A stretch of 38,368 nucleotides of DNA from Bacteroidota bacterium (lineage in GTDB: Bacteria; Bacteroidota; Bacteroidia; Sphingobacteriales; Sphingobacteriaceae), in the NCBI GenBank assembly GCA_016868395.1, contig VGGW01000003.1:1-38368 (forward strand). Direction: 5' to 3'. Both the position numbers and the translations under genes were made by a program. This document shows positions 26,003-34,279 of this stretch, one piece after another (within the stretch, counting starts at the first letter, position 1; every line of letters starts with the position of its first letter). A model generated the notes under the pieces. That model was not told where the DNA came from. It made no database searches and saw only the letters and a list, made by a program, of their open reading frames with translations.

Positions 26003-27426
26003 ACGTTGGATTCGCTATCTTTGACTCTAGTTATTTGTGCCATCATTTCTGCCTCAACGACCACTTTTTCACCAACCATTCCTACTCCCTTCATCTGGCA
26101 TATCCCTCTTCTGATTGGCTCCATTAAATCGCAGCGAAATACGATGGTATCTCCCGGCAAGACTTGTGCGCGGAACCTGACCCGATCGATCTTTAAGAAA
26201 TAAGTGAGGTAATTTCGGGGATCCGGTACAGTGCTCAAAACTAAAATTCCACCGGTTTGCGCCATAGCCTCAATCTGAATTACCCCGGGCAGAACGGGTG
26301 CACCGGGAAAATGTCCCTTGAAGAATTCTTCGTTCATGGTTACATTCTTGACCCCAACCACATGTGTTTTGGAAAGCTCTAGAATTTTGTCAACAAATAA
26401 AAATGGCTGCCTGTGTGGTAAAATGTTCATGATCTGAACAACATCATACAAGGGTTCTACGCCGGGATCATAAACCTGTACACATTTCTTCGATCTATCT
26501 TTTTTAACTTGAGATTTAATTTTCTTGGCAAAGGCAATATTTGCGGCATGTCCTGGTCTGGCGGCCATAATATGCCCCTTTAAGGGTACCCCAACCAATG
26601 CCAGATCGCCAATCATGTCTAAAAGCTTATGACGAGCAGGTTCGTTTTGATACCGCAGTTCAATATTATTCAGTATCCCTTCTCTTGCAACATCAATACC
26701 ATCCCTATTAAAAAGTTTCGCCAAATTTTTCAATTCCCCCTTACCTATTTGTTTATCCACCACTACAATGGCATTATTCAAATCTCCACCCTTGATCAGG
26801 TTGTGCTTTAATAACATCTCGAGCTCATGAAGAAAACAAAATGTACGACAAGAAGCAATTTCCCTTTTAAATTCAGTAAGATTCGAAATTGCTGCATGCT
26901 GACTTCCCAAAACCGGGGAGTTATAATCAATCATGCAGGTGAATCGGTAATCATCAAGTGGCATAGCAACCATTTCCACTTTTCTATCGGGCTCAGTATA
27001 ATGAATATTATGTGGAATACTATAATACTCACGATCTGCATCCTGATTGATAAATCCAATACTCTCTAAGGCATCCACAAATTGGATGGAACTTCCATCC
27101 ATGATTGGAATCTCCGGTCCATCGAGCTCCATCAATATATTATCTACCTCAGTACCCACAAGGGCAGCCAAGACATGTTCAACGGTATTTACACTTGCGC
27201 CATGTTGTGTTAGGGTGGTTCCTCTTGAGGTATCGCTTACATAATCAACATCCGCATCAATAATCGGGGTTCCCGGCAGATCAATTCTCTTGAATTTATA
27301 ACCATGATTTTCAGGTGCAGGTTTAAATGTCAGCCTTGCAGTCTTTCCAGTATGTAAGCCCACTCCGGTTACAGAAACTTCTGTTTTGATAGTTCTTTGT
27401 TTTACATTCATCTTATTGATATTCAT
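25999..27426 (-). CDS. lpxC-fabZ: Bifunctional LpxC deacetylase / FabZ dehydratase
   Basis: The likely start is ATG 27426 (or ATG 27411, at MNVKQRTIKTEVS); a GTG at 27438 is an upstream alternative. The first 310 residues are LpxC, the zinc UDP-3-O-acyl-GlcNAc deacetylase that commits to lipid A: NTVEHVLAALVG, HKLLDMIGDLALVG and KGHIMAARPGHAAN carry the zinc and catalytic residues. From about residue 335 a FabZ hot-dog domain follows, with ILPHRQPFLFVDKI and GHFPGAPVLPGVIQIEAMAQ (catalytic His and downstream Glu). FabZ dehydrates 3-hydroxyacyl-ACP for fatty acid synthesis and so competes for the substrate LpxA uses. The natural fusion is characteristic of Bacteroidota. It follows lpxD by 15 bases and overlaps lpxA by 4. 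Confidence 0.96.
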   Translation of the reverse strand: MNINKMNVKQRTIKTEVSVTGVGLHTGKTARLTFKPAPENHGYKFKRIDLPGTPIIDADVDYVSDTSRGTTLTQHGASVNTVEHVLAALVGTEVDNILMELDGPEIPIMDGSSIQFVDALESIGFINQDADREYYSIPHNIHYTEPDRKVEMVAMPLDDYRFTCMIDYNSPVLGSQHAAISNLTEFKREIASCRTFCFLHELEMLLKHNLIKGGDLNNAIVVVDKQIGKGELKNLAKLFNRDGIDVAREGILNNIELRYQNEPARHKLLDMIGDLALVGVPLKGHIMAARPGHAANIAFAKKIKSQVKKDRSKKCVQVYDPGVEPLYDVVQIMNILPHRQPFLFVDKILELSKTHVVGVKNVTMNEEFFKGHFPGAPVLPGVIQIEAMAQTGGILVLSTVPDPRNYLTYFLKIDRVRFRAQVLPGDTIVFRCDLMEPIRRGICQMKGVGMVGEKVVVEAEMMAQITRVKDSESNV

Positions 27427-27441
27427 AAGGCAGAACACGCA

Positions 27442-28479
27442 TCACTTTAAACGGTCTTTGATCTTACTTTCAAGTTCTAAAATTCGTTTTTCGAGCTCTG
27501 GGAGTCGTTTTATGATGACCTGCGATTTCAAGGAGTCACGGTAACTCATCAATGGAGATCCATTCCAGCTCAAATTCTCTTCCCTGATTGAATTATTAAC
27601 GCCAGTTTTTGCGCCAATATTACTTCCATTGGCAATACTAATATGACCAACAATTCCTACCTGTCCCCCAATAACGCAGTTCTCACCAATTTTAGTACTA
27701 CCTGATATTCCGGTTTGTGCTGCAATCACTGTGTTGGAACCAATTTCAACATTATGGGCAATTTGAATAAGATTGTCGAGTTTCACACCCTTGCGAATGA
27801 TGGTAGATCCCATGGTGGCCCGGTCAATTGTTGTATTCGAGCCAATTTCAACATTTTCCTCAATAATTACGTTTCCAATCTGACTAACCTTTCGGTATTT
27901 TCCCTCACCACCATTTGCAAAGCCAAAACCATCGCTGCCAATAATCGCACCGGAATGAATAATCGTATGATCACCAATTATACAATTGAAATAAACTTTG
28001 ACGCCAGAATATAAAGTTACATTCTTACCCACTGTAACATTGTCTGCCAAATATACATCAGGATAAATTTTACTTCCGTCCCCAATCTTGACATTTGGAC
28101 TAATATATGCGAATGCAGCAATGTATACATCTTTTCCAATCTCCGAACTCGGATGGATAAAACAGGGTTCCTCAATGCCGGTTTTGTTTGATTTTAAAAG
28201 CTCATCATACTTCTCCAATAAGACCGAGAATGCGCTGTAAGCATTTTTCACCCTGATCAAGGTTGCAGCGATAGGCTGCACAGGTACAAAATCTTCGTTA
28301 ACTATGATGATTGAAGCTCCGGAATTGTAAACAAATTGTTCATATTTTGAATTCGCAAGAAATGACAAAGAACCTGACTTCGCTTCCTCTATCTTAGCAA
28401 GCTGGTTTACTGTCACCTCAGGATTACCTTCTACAGTTCCTTCAAGTAAAATTCCAATCTGATGTGCAGTGAGTTGCAT
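27442..28479 (-). CDS. lpxD: UDP-3-O-(3-hydroxyacyl)glucosamine N-acyltransferase
   Basis: 345 residues from ATG 28479. It adds the second acyl chain in lipid A synthesis. An N-terminal uridine-binding domain ([19 protein letters not shown] to about residue 100) precedes a long left-handed beta-helix with hexapeptide repeats. The catalytic His lies in [20 protein letters not shown], and a GGQVGIVGH repeat and a C-terminal helix ([17 protein letters not shown]) follow. It is first in the lpxD-lpxC/fabZ-lpxA cluster, with a strong promoter whose predicted start site falls at or next to the ATG. Confidence 0.96.
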   Translation of the reverse strand: MQLTAHQIGILLEGTVEGNPEVTVNQLAKIEEAKSGSLSFLANSKYEQFVYNSGASIIIVNEDFVPVQPIAATLIRVKNAYSAFSVLLEKYDELLKSNKTGIEEPCFIHPSSEIGKDVYIAAFAYISPNVKIGDGSKIYPDVYLADNVTVGKNVTLYSGVKVYFNCIIGDHTIIHSGAIIGSDGFGFANGGEGKYRKVSQIGNVIIEENVEIGSNTTIDRATMGSTIIRKGVKLDNLIQIAHNVEIGSNTVIAAQTGISGSTKIGENCVIGGQVGIVGHISIANGSNIGAKTGVNNSIREENLSWNGSPLMSYRDSLKSQVIIKRLPELEKRILELESKIKDRLK

Positions 28480-28483
28480 CTGG

Positions 28484-28513
28484 CAAATTTATAGCTTATA
28501 TATTAACGAACAA
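28484..28513 (-). promoter_or_regulatory. Promoter of the lpxD-lpxC/fabZ-lpxA cluster
   Basis: On the minus strand TTG (28511-28513), a 19-base spacer, then TAAATTTG (28484-28491), matching the Bacteroidota consensus in every fixed position. The -7 element ends only 4 bases before the lpxD ATG at 28479, so transcription should begin about at the start codon. Confidence 0.65.
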
Positions 28514-28536
28514 ATTTTGAGCTTATTCGCATGATT

Positions 28537-29772
28537 TTATTTATTATACTTTATTTCCTTAACATAGCAAAGAATATACTTTTCTACAGTTTTTGCCAAA
28601 GCCTCCAGATTAGAATTGTCTGAGGCTTTGGTTATATCCAATATAGACCCGTCTTTCATCAAAATGTTAATGCTTCCATCCCCTACATGGTAAGCATTAT
28701 TTTTAATGGTATCAGTAAATACGAAATATGAGGTCTCATCATCAGGAACATCAAATTCATTGTTTACTCTTTCTGCCAGCTCATTAACCCATTCAATGGT
28801 CGGGGGCTCATTACTAATCTCAACCTTGTATAAATTTCTGCTGATAAGATGCTTACAAAGAGTTGATAATATAAAATCCTCATCATCGGCCCATACTTTA
28901 ATCGATGAAAATATATCATTATCATCTAGTTTGGTAAACCACTCCAAATTTTGAGGATCTCTTCTAAATTCTTCTTTACTTATTGAATGATTTAAGAAAT
29001 ACGAAAAACAAGGGCTGGCAAACAGATTTCGGCCCTCAATTGAAAGTTCTTTTGCCCTCTCAAGAATTTTTACAAGCATTTGCTCCGCTGCAATCACTGT
29101 TTTGTGAAGATAAACCTGCCAATACATCAGCCTCCTGGCAATCAAAAACTTCTCAATAGAATAAATCCCCTTTTCCTCAACCACCAGCTGATCATCCACA
29201 ACATCCAGCATTTTTATAATTCGGTCAAAGCTGATTACTCCCTCCGAAACTCCGGTAAAAAAACTATCCCTGTTCAAATAATCCAGGCGATCAATATCAA
29301 GCTGACCGGAAACCAATTGATGTAAAAATGTTTTGGAATAACGATTGTTAAAAATTTCTAGGGCCAAGTTAAGCTTACCATCAAACTCTCGATTTAGATT
29401 TTTCATTAATAAAGCCGTAATGTGCTCGTGGGATACGCCATCAACGATTGTATGTTCCAGTGCATGAGAAAATGGGCCATGACCAATGTCGTGTAGCAAA
29501 ATAGCTATCATGACTGCTTCCTCTTCAGCATAGGAGATGGCTTGACCTTTACTTTTGATAGTTTCAATCGCCAAACCCATCAAATGCATGGCGCCTAAAG
29601 CATGATGAAACCGGGTATGTAAAGCACCCGGATAAACCAAATGGGTCATTCCTAATTGCTTGATGTAGCGCAAACGCTGAACATAGGGGTGCTGAATTAA
29701 ATCATACACCAAGTCGGATGGAATGGTCATAAATCCGTAAACGGGATCGTTAATTATTTTTTTCTTATTCAA
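28537..29772 (-). CDS. HD-domain phosphohydrolase (dGTPase-like)
   Basis: 411 residues, TTG start at 29772, directly before the conserved INDPVYGFMTIP. The HD metal site is clear: RFHHALGAMHL with His56, ILLHDIGHGPFSHALEH with His94 and Asp95, and a downstream Asp in DRLDYLNRDSFFTG. The protein belongs to the SAMHD1/dGTPase-like HD group found across Bacteroidota, with a C-terminal region of unknown role. It likely hydrolyses a phosphoester, perhaps nucleoside triphosphates, but its substrate is unproven. It is upstream of lpxD on the same strand (57-base gap holding the lpxD promoter) and divergent from porX. Confidence 0.9.
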   Translation of the reverse strand: MNKKKIINDPVYGFMTIPSDLVYDLIQHPYVQRLRYIKQLGMTHLVYPGALHTRFHHALGAMHLMGLAIETIKSKGQAISYAEEEAVMIAILLHDIGHGPFSHALEHTIVDGVSHEHITALLMKNLNREFDGKLNLALEIFNNRYSKTFLHQLVSGQLDIDRLDYLNRDSFFTGVSEGVISFDRIIKMLDVVDDQLVVEEKGIYSIEKFLIARRLMYWQVYLHKTVIAAEQMLVKILERAKELSIEGRNLFASPCFSYFLNHSISKEEFRRDPQNLEWFTKLDDNDIFSSIKVWADDEDFILSTLCKHLISRNLYKVEISNEPPTIEWVNELAERVNNEFDVPDDETSYFVFTDTIKNNAYHVGDGSINILMKDGSILDITKASDNSNLEALAKTVEKYILCYVKEIKYNK

Positions 29773-29868
29773 GATTGAGAATCTTACGGCACAAAAATTG
29801 TTAATTTTAATGACAATTGAACGTATAAATTAATTCGATACGTCATTAATTACTAATTTTACTAATAA

Positions 29869-31422
29869 ATGCAGGAAACTACTATATTATGGGCCGATGA
29901 TGAAATCGACCTTTTAAAACCACATATCCTTTTTCTTAACGAAAAGGGATACCGGATTAAAACCGTAACCAACGGAAATGACGCATTGGATTGCTTCAAA
30001 AATGAAAATTTCGACCTTGTTTTTCTGGATGAAAATATGCCGGGCCTTACCGGGTTGGAAACTCTCGGTAAAATAAAATCAATAGATCCGGATATTCCGA
30101 TTGTTCTGATTACAAAAAACGAAGAGGAGTACATGATGGAGGATGCCATTGGGTTTAAAATTGATGATTATCTGATCAAGCCTGTAAATCCGAAGCAGAT
30201 TTTGCTGACCATAAAGAAGCTGATTGATAATAAACGTTTGGTTAGCGAAAAAACCTCCATGGCCTATCGGCAGGATTTCAGAACGCTGGGCATGACTTTG
30301 AATGATAACCTTAGCTTTTCAGAGTGGGTTGACGTTTATAAAAAATTGGTTTATTGGGAGCTTTCTCTCGAAAAACTTGAAGACGAAGGTATGCATGAGA
30401 TTCTGACTGTCCAAAAATCAGAGGCCAATGTCCAATTCTCTAAATTCATTGAAAAAAATTATTTGAAATGGCTAAAAAATCCTGAAGATGGTCCGATCAC
30501 TTCGAATCAACTTTTTGTAAAAAAAGTATTTCCATCACTGGAAGCTAAAAAACCTACATTCTTCATCCTAATTGATAACTTACGCTATGACCAGTGGAAA
30601 ATGATTAACTCCATTTTAATGGATTATTACCGCGTTGATGAGGAGGATAGCTATTACAGTATCTTACCAACAGCCACCCAGTATGCAAGGAATGCCATAT
30701 TTTCTGGATTAATGCCCATGGAGATGGAACGCCGCTTTCCGAAAATGTGGCAGAATGATGAGGATGAAGGTGGAAAAAACCTGTTCGAAGAAAAATTTCT
30801 GAGTGATCAAATTCAGCGGGTGATGCGGAAAGAATGTAAATACTCTTACAACAAGATTCTTACATTCGAACAAGGTAAAACCATCAGTGAAAATCTGAAT
30901 AATTTAATGCGCAATGATCTAAATGTGATTGTTTACAATTTTGTTGATATGCTTTCACATGCACGAACCGATATGGCAATGATAAGGGAACTTGCTAATG
31001 ACGAAGCAGCATACCGCTCCCTAACTCTTTCCTGGTTTGAACATTCCCCTTTGCTGGATGCATTGAAAAAACTTTCCCAGAAAAAAATAAAACTAATCCT
31101 AACAACGGATCATGGTACGATCAGAGTCAAACATCCAAGTAAAATAATCGGCGACCGAAATACCAATTCAAATTTAAGGTACAAACAGGGAAAGAATCTT
31201 GATTTTGTCCCAAAAGATGTGTTTCATATCAAAAACCCTCATGATGCCATGCTTCCAAGGTTACACATGAGTTCAAGTTTTATTTTTGCGAAGGAGGATA
31301 GCTACTTTGTTTACCCGAATAATTACAATCATTTCGTTAATTATTACAATGAAACCTTTCAACATGGGGGTATTTCTATGGAAGAGATGATTATTCCATA
31401 TGTAACTTACAGTCCGAAATAA
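29869..31422 (+). CDS. porX: PorX-type response regulator with PglZ domain
   Basis: 517 residues from ATG 29869. Residues 1-120 are a CheY-like receiver: acidic pocket DDE at 10-12, phosphoacceptor Asp54 in FLDENMPG, the Thr in VLITK, and the Lys in YLIKPV. A helical linker follows, and residues about 200-515 form an alkaline-phosphatase-superfamily PglZ domain. It has TFFILIDNLRYDQW, PTATQYARNA with the candidate nucleophile Thr268 or Thr270, NFVDMLSHART, and LTTDHGTIRV. In Porphyromonas and Flavobacterium PorX works with the sensor PorY and sigma factor SigP to control the type IX secretion system; its PglZ domain has been reported to act on nucleotides. No porY is adjacent. A tsaE gene follows by 21 bases. 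Confidence 0.93.
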   Translation: MQETTILWADDEIDLLKPHILFLNEKGYRIKTVTNGNDALDCFKNENFDLVFLDENMPGLTGLETLGKIKSIDPDIPIVLITKNEEEYMMEDAIGFKIDDYLIKPVNPKQILLTIKKLIDNKRLVSEKTSMAYRQDFRTLGMTLNDNLSFSEWVDVYKKLVYWELSLEKLEDEGMHEILTVQKSEANVQFSKFIEKNYLKWLKNPEDGPITSNQLFVKKVFPSLEAKKPTFFILIDNLRYDQWKMINSILMDYYRVDEEDSYYSILPTATQYARNAIFSGLMPMEMERRFPKMWQNDEDEGGKNLFEEKFLSDQIQRVMRKECKYSYNKILTFEQGKTISENLNNLMRNDLNVIVYNFVDMLSHARTDMAMIRELANDEAAYRSLTLSWFEHSPLLDALKKLSQKKIKLILTTDHGTIRVKHPSKIIGDRNTNSNLRYKQGKNLDFVPKDVFHIKNPHDAMLPRLHMSSSFIFAKEDSYFVYPNNYNHFVNYYNETFQHGGISMEEMIIPYVTYSPK

Positions 31423-31443
31423 TTCTTATTTTAATTCGACCCA

Positions 31444-31875
31444 ATGAATATCCGCGTCAAAAACGAACCGGAATTGCAAAATGCTGCTTTGGAACTGCTG
31501 AAGTTTGCTGCAGATGAAAAAGTCTTTCTTTTTGAAGGTGAAATGGGTGCAGGAAAAACAACATTGATTAAATTCTTGTGTTTTGAACTAGGTGTAAAAG
31601 AAACGGTAAGCAGTCCCACCTATTCAATAGTAAATGAATATGCATTTCCCGGAGGTAAGATTTTTCATTTTGATTTCTTCCGTATCCAATCACAAATTGA
31701 AGCTTTAGACATCGGTTTTGAAGAGTATTTATCCTCCGGTGATTACTGTTTTATCGAATGGCCACAAAACATTCCAGACCTATGGCCCCTACACCATGTC
31801 CGGGTGAAAATAGCTGAAAATGAGGTGGGAATACGCAATATTGAGATAAAAAAACATGAAACTGATTATTTCTAA
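31444..31875 (+). CDS. tsaE: tRNA threonylcarbamoyladenosine biosynthesis ATPase TsaE
   Basis: 143 residues, ATG 31444. TsaE is the ATPase that drives turnover of the TsaB-TsaD complex making t6A37 in tRNAs. Walker A GEMGAGKT is at 32-39; the family motif VSSPTYSIVNEY follows, then the HFDFFRI strand and the FIEWPQNIPD segment, where the Glu-Trp pair is conserved. Length is normal. The gene lies 21 bases after porX and 59 before ald, so a porX-tsaE transcript is likely. Confidence 0.94.
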   Translation: MNIRVKNEPELQNAALELLKFAADEKVFLFEGEMGAGKTTLIKFLCFELGVKETVSSPTYSIVNEYAFPGGKIFHFDFFRIQSQIEALDIGFEEYLSSGDYCFIEWPQNIPDLWPLHHVRVKIAENEVGIRNIEIKKHETDYF

Positions 31876-31934
31876 ATTCACGGCTTGCTCTCTTAAAATT
31901 TTTGTACCTTCATTAGCCTAAAAAATACCAGAAG

Positions 31935-33146
31935 ATGAGTGAATTAACTGACATTGCAAAACAAGCCATGATGCAACCGCAGGAGGCAATGTTAGAACTT
32001 AAAAACAAAAAAAATAACCTTTTTATTGGGATCCCCAAAGAGACTTCATTTCAGGAAAACAGAATCGCTCTGACACCTTTATCGGTTGGCTTATTGGTTC
32101 AACATGGCCATGAGGTTGTGATTGAAGCTGGTGCCGGACTTGCAGCTAATTTTAAGGATAATCATTATAGTGAACAGGGAGCTCAGATTGTTTATGATAA
32201 AAAAGAAGTTTATAAAGCTGATTTAATCATAAAAATAGCACCACCCATGGCCGATGAAGTAGAAATTATGAAAATGGGGCAGGTCCTTTTTTCTGCACTT
32301 CAGATGTCGACCATGAAAATTGATTTTTTGAAGGCATTAATGAAAAAAAACATTACTGCCTTGTCATTTGAATACCTGCGAGATGAGGGCAATGTTTTAA
32401 GTGTAGTTAGAGCAATGAGTGAGATTGTCGGGGCAACCTCGGTACTTATAGCTGCTGAATATCTTAGTAATGTGTTTGAAGGCAAAGGCCTTATGTTGGG
32501 TGGAATTACAGGTGTTCCCCCAACAGAAATTGTTATTTTAGGTGCGGGAACAGTTGGTGAATATGCAGCCAGAACCGCTATTGCACTTGGCGCCGAGGTC
32601 AAGGTCTTTGATAGCTCCATTTACAGATTACGTAGGCTGCAAAATAATATCGGAAGCCGTGTTTTTACTTCGGTCATACAGCCGGTAGTTTTACATAAAG
32701 CCATTTGCAGTTGCGATGTCGCAATTGGAGCCATTCGAGCAAATCATGGAAGAAGCCCATGTCTTGTTTCAGAAGAAACGGTCAGCAAAATGAAACCAAA
32801 CTCAGTGATTATTGATGTCAGTATCGATCAAGGTGGTTGCTTCGAGACTTCACAGGTCACAAATCATACTCATCCAACATTCAGAAAATACGATGTGATC
32901 CATTATTGTGTTCCAAACATTGCTTCCAGAATGTCGAGAACTGCAACTTATGCTTTAACCAATATCTTTACTCCAATAATACTCGACATTGGAGAAATGG
33001 GCGGAATTATGAACTTAATCTGGGAAAGACCGGGAATACGAAATGCGATATATCTTTATCAGGGTAAACTTACCAATAAAGACCTTGCAGACCGCTTTAG
33101 TATACCAATGAAAGATTTGGATCTGCTGATTGTTTCAAACCGCTGA
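31935..33146 (+). CDS. ald: Alanine dehydrogenase, Bacteroidota type
   Basis: 403 residues from ATG 31935. The N-terminal catalytic domain carries KETSFQENRIALTP with substrate-binding Arg43 and the LIIKIAPP strand with Lys100. A Rossmann domain (VILGAGTVGEYAARTA) binds NAD, followed by IDVSIDQGG and HYCVPNIASRMSRTAT. The family interconverts L-alanine and pyruvate plus ammonia. The loop that holds the catalytic His in the Bacillus enzyme (YLHLAA) reads SALQMST here, so Gln123 replaces it. The stop overlaps the next gene's start by one base (TGATG), so the two are co-translated. A weak promoter (TTG 31890 region, TACCTTCA about 31907) may lie upstream. Confidence 0.88.
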   Translation: MSELTDIAKQAMMQPQEAMLELKNKKNNLFIGIPKETSFQENRIALTPLSVGLLVQHGHEVVIEAGAGLAANFKDNHYSEQGAQIVYDKKEVYKADLIIKIAPPMADEVEIMKMGQVLFSALQMSTMKIDFLKALMKKNITALSFEYLRDEGNVLSVVRAMSEIVGATSVLIAAEYLSNVFEGKGLMLGGITGVPPTEIVILGAGTVGEYAARTAIALGAEVKVFDSSIYRLRRLQNNIGSRVFTSVIQPVVLHKAICSCDVAIGAIRANHGRSPCLVSEETVSKMKPNSVIIDVSIDQGGCFETSQVTNHTHPTFRKYDVIHYCVPNIASRMSRTATYALTNIFTPIILDIGEMGGIMNLIWERPGIRNAIYLYQGKLTNKDLADRFSIPMKDLDLLIVSNR

Positions 33147-33823
33147 TGAAAAAATCTCTTCTTATTCTCTTCCTGTTTTTTTCCTGCGATACCTTTGCAC
33201 AAGGTCATAATCCTTATGGATTAGAAATAATTAATGAGTACTCTGTCTACCAAAAATCGGTTGAACTTGATAAAAACAAGCAACTGGTTGAGATCAAAAA
33301 ATACATTCCAACAATTAATCTGGATATCCGTTATGCCGGCAAAAATAATTTTACCAAACAAGCGGTTTATCAGCAGGCTAGAGCATTTGCCAGACTTCCG
33401 GTTGTTCAAGCCCTCAAAAGGGTTCAAAATGAACTCAAGAAATCGGGCTTCGGACTAAAAATTTTTGATGCTTACCGGCCTTACAGTGTAACCGTCAAAT
33501 TTTTTGCCATTGCCACAGATAAGAGTTTTGTCGCAAATCCAAAGGATGGATCAAGACACAACAGAGGTTGTGCCATTGATCTAAGCCTAATTCATCTAAA
33601 AAACGGTAAAGAAGTAGAGATGCCGACCCCTTATGATAGTTTTGCACCTGAAGCCGCATCCAATTTTCAGGATTTACCGCCAATAATTATAAAAAACCGT
33701 GAACTGTTGCGAACTACAATGGAAAGGTATGGGTTTCGTGTTTTAGATAATGAGTGGTGGCACTTTGATTTCGTCGGTTGGAAAAATTATGAATTGATGG
33801 ATATACCCTTTGAAGATTTGTAA
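33146..33823 (+). CDS. Secreted D-alanyl-D-alanine dipeptidase (VanX/DdpX-like, M15D)
   Basis: 225 residues, ATG 33146. The signal peptide ends DTFAQ at about residue 19. The zinc peptidase domain shows FDAYRP with the catalytic Arg, SRHNRGCAIDLSL with zinc ligands His138 and Asp145, and NEWWHFDF with catalytic Glu203 and zinc ligand His206. VanX-type enzymes split D-Ala-D-Ala. Because no vanA- or vanH-type genes are nearby and the protein is exported, cell-wall recycling or scavenging is more likely than glycopeptide resistance. It overlaps ald by one base, so the pair may recover alanine and feed it to central metabolism. Confidence 0.9.
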   Translation: MKKSLLILFLFFSCDTFAQGHNPYGLEIINEYSVYQKSVELDKNKQLVEIKKYIPTINLDIRYAGKNNFTKQAVYQQARAFARLPVVQALKRVQNELKKSGFGLKIFDAYRPYSVTVKFFAIATDKSFVANPKDGSRHNRGCAIDLSLIHLKNGKEVEMPTPYDSFAPEAASNFQDLPPIIIKNRELLRTTMERYGFRVLDNEWWHFDFVGWKNYELMDIPFEDL

Positions 33824-34053
33824 TCTCCGTTTATCGTATTTAGAAGAAACTCAGGCTCTTCAGTATCTTGAATGCTATTCAAAACCATTCGTTGGATAGA
33901 TTCATCTTTCCGATCAGGATAGGGAAAGAAAAAATATAGATCCCTTTTTTAATCAATCGGCTGCGATATCATCTTGAAGAAGAAAAAAAATTGTTATTAA
34001 CCTTGAAATTGATTGTAAATCCTACCAGCCTGATTATTTTCCTCACCTTAATG

Positions 34054-34123
34054 ATATGAGTTCGGAACACCTTGAGGTCCATTAAAAGGATATTTTTTAA
34101 TCTCGCTTATTTCAAACTCAGGT
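34054..34123 (-). repeat. Short palindromic repeat, copy 2, within a 456-base intergenic gap
   Basis: This is the reverse-strand counterpart of 20971-21047: its complement reads CTGAGTTTGAAATAAGCG at one end and GTGTTCCGAACTCATAT at the other, with the ATTAAAA/TTTTAAT pair inside. The rest of the gap (33824-34279) is A+T-rich. It contains a 7-bp hairpin CTGTTTA/TAAACAG at 34147-34170 and the -7 element of the next gene. No gene is seen. Confidence 0.7.
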
Positions 34124-34237
34124 TGTTTATTTACAAAGTAACGATTCTGTTTATCCCGATAATTAAACAGAGCGCTAACTATTGTAAAAATACCATTCAT
34201 TTATTGTTAAAAAATTACTCTTATTCAATTCAATTTA

Positions 34238-34245
34238 TAGATTTG
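34238..34245 (+). promoter_or_regulatory. Candidate -7 element for the metalloprotease gene
   Basis: TAGATTTG matches TAnnTTTG exactly, 34 bases upstream of the ATG at 34280. No TTG occurs at the expected distance upstream; the nearest is at 34204-34206, too far. Confidence 0.4.
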
Positions 34246-34279
34246 TAAAAACCTACAATCTAACCATTTAAAAAAAATT

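Noticed and set aside
29869-31422. PglZ domain as a sign of a BREX-type phage defence system
   Set aside because: The PglZ domain is fused to a CheY-like receiver, which defines PorX, and no brx genes, methylase or ATPase of that system are nearby.
33146-33823. VanX-like gene as part of a glycopeptide resistance cluster
   Set aside because: No vanH, ligase or vanRS genes are next to it, the protein has a signal peptide, and it is coupled to alanine dehydrogenase.
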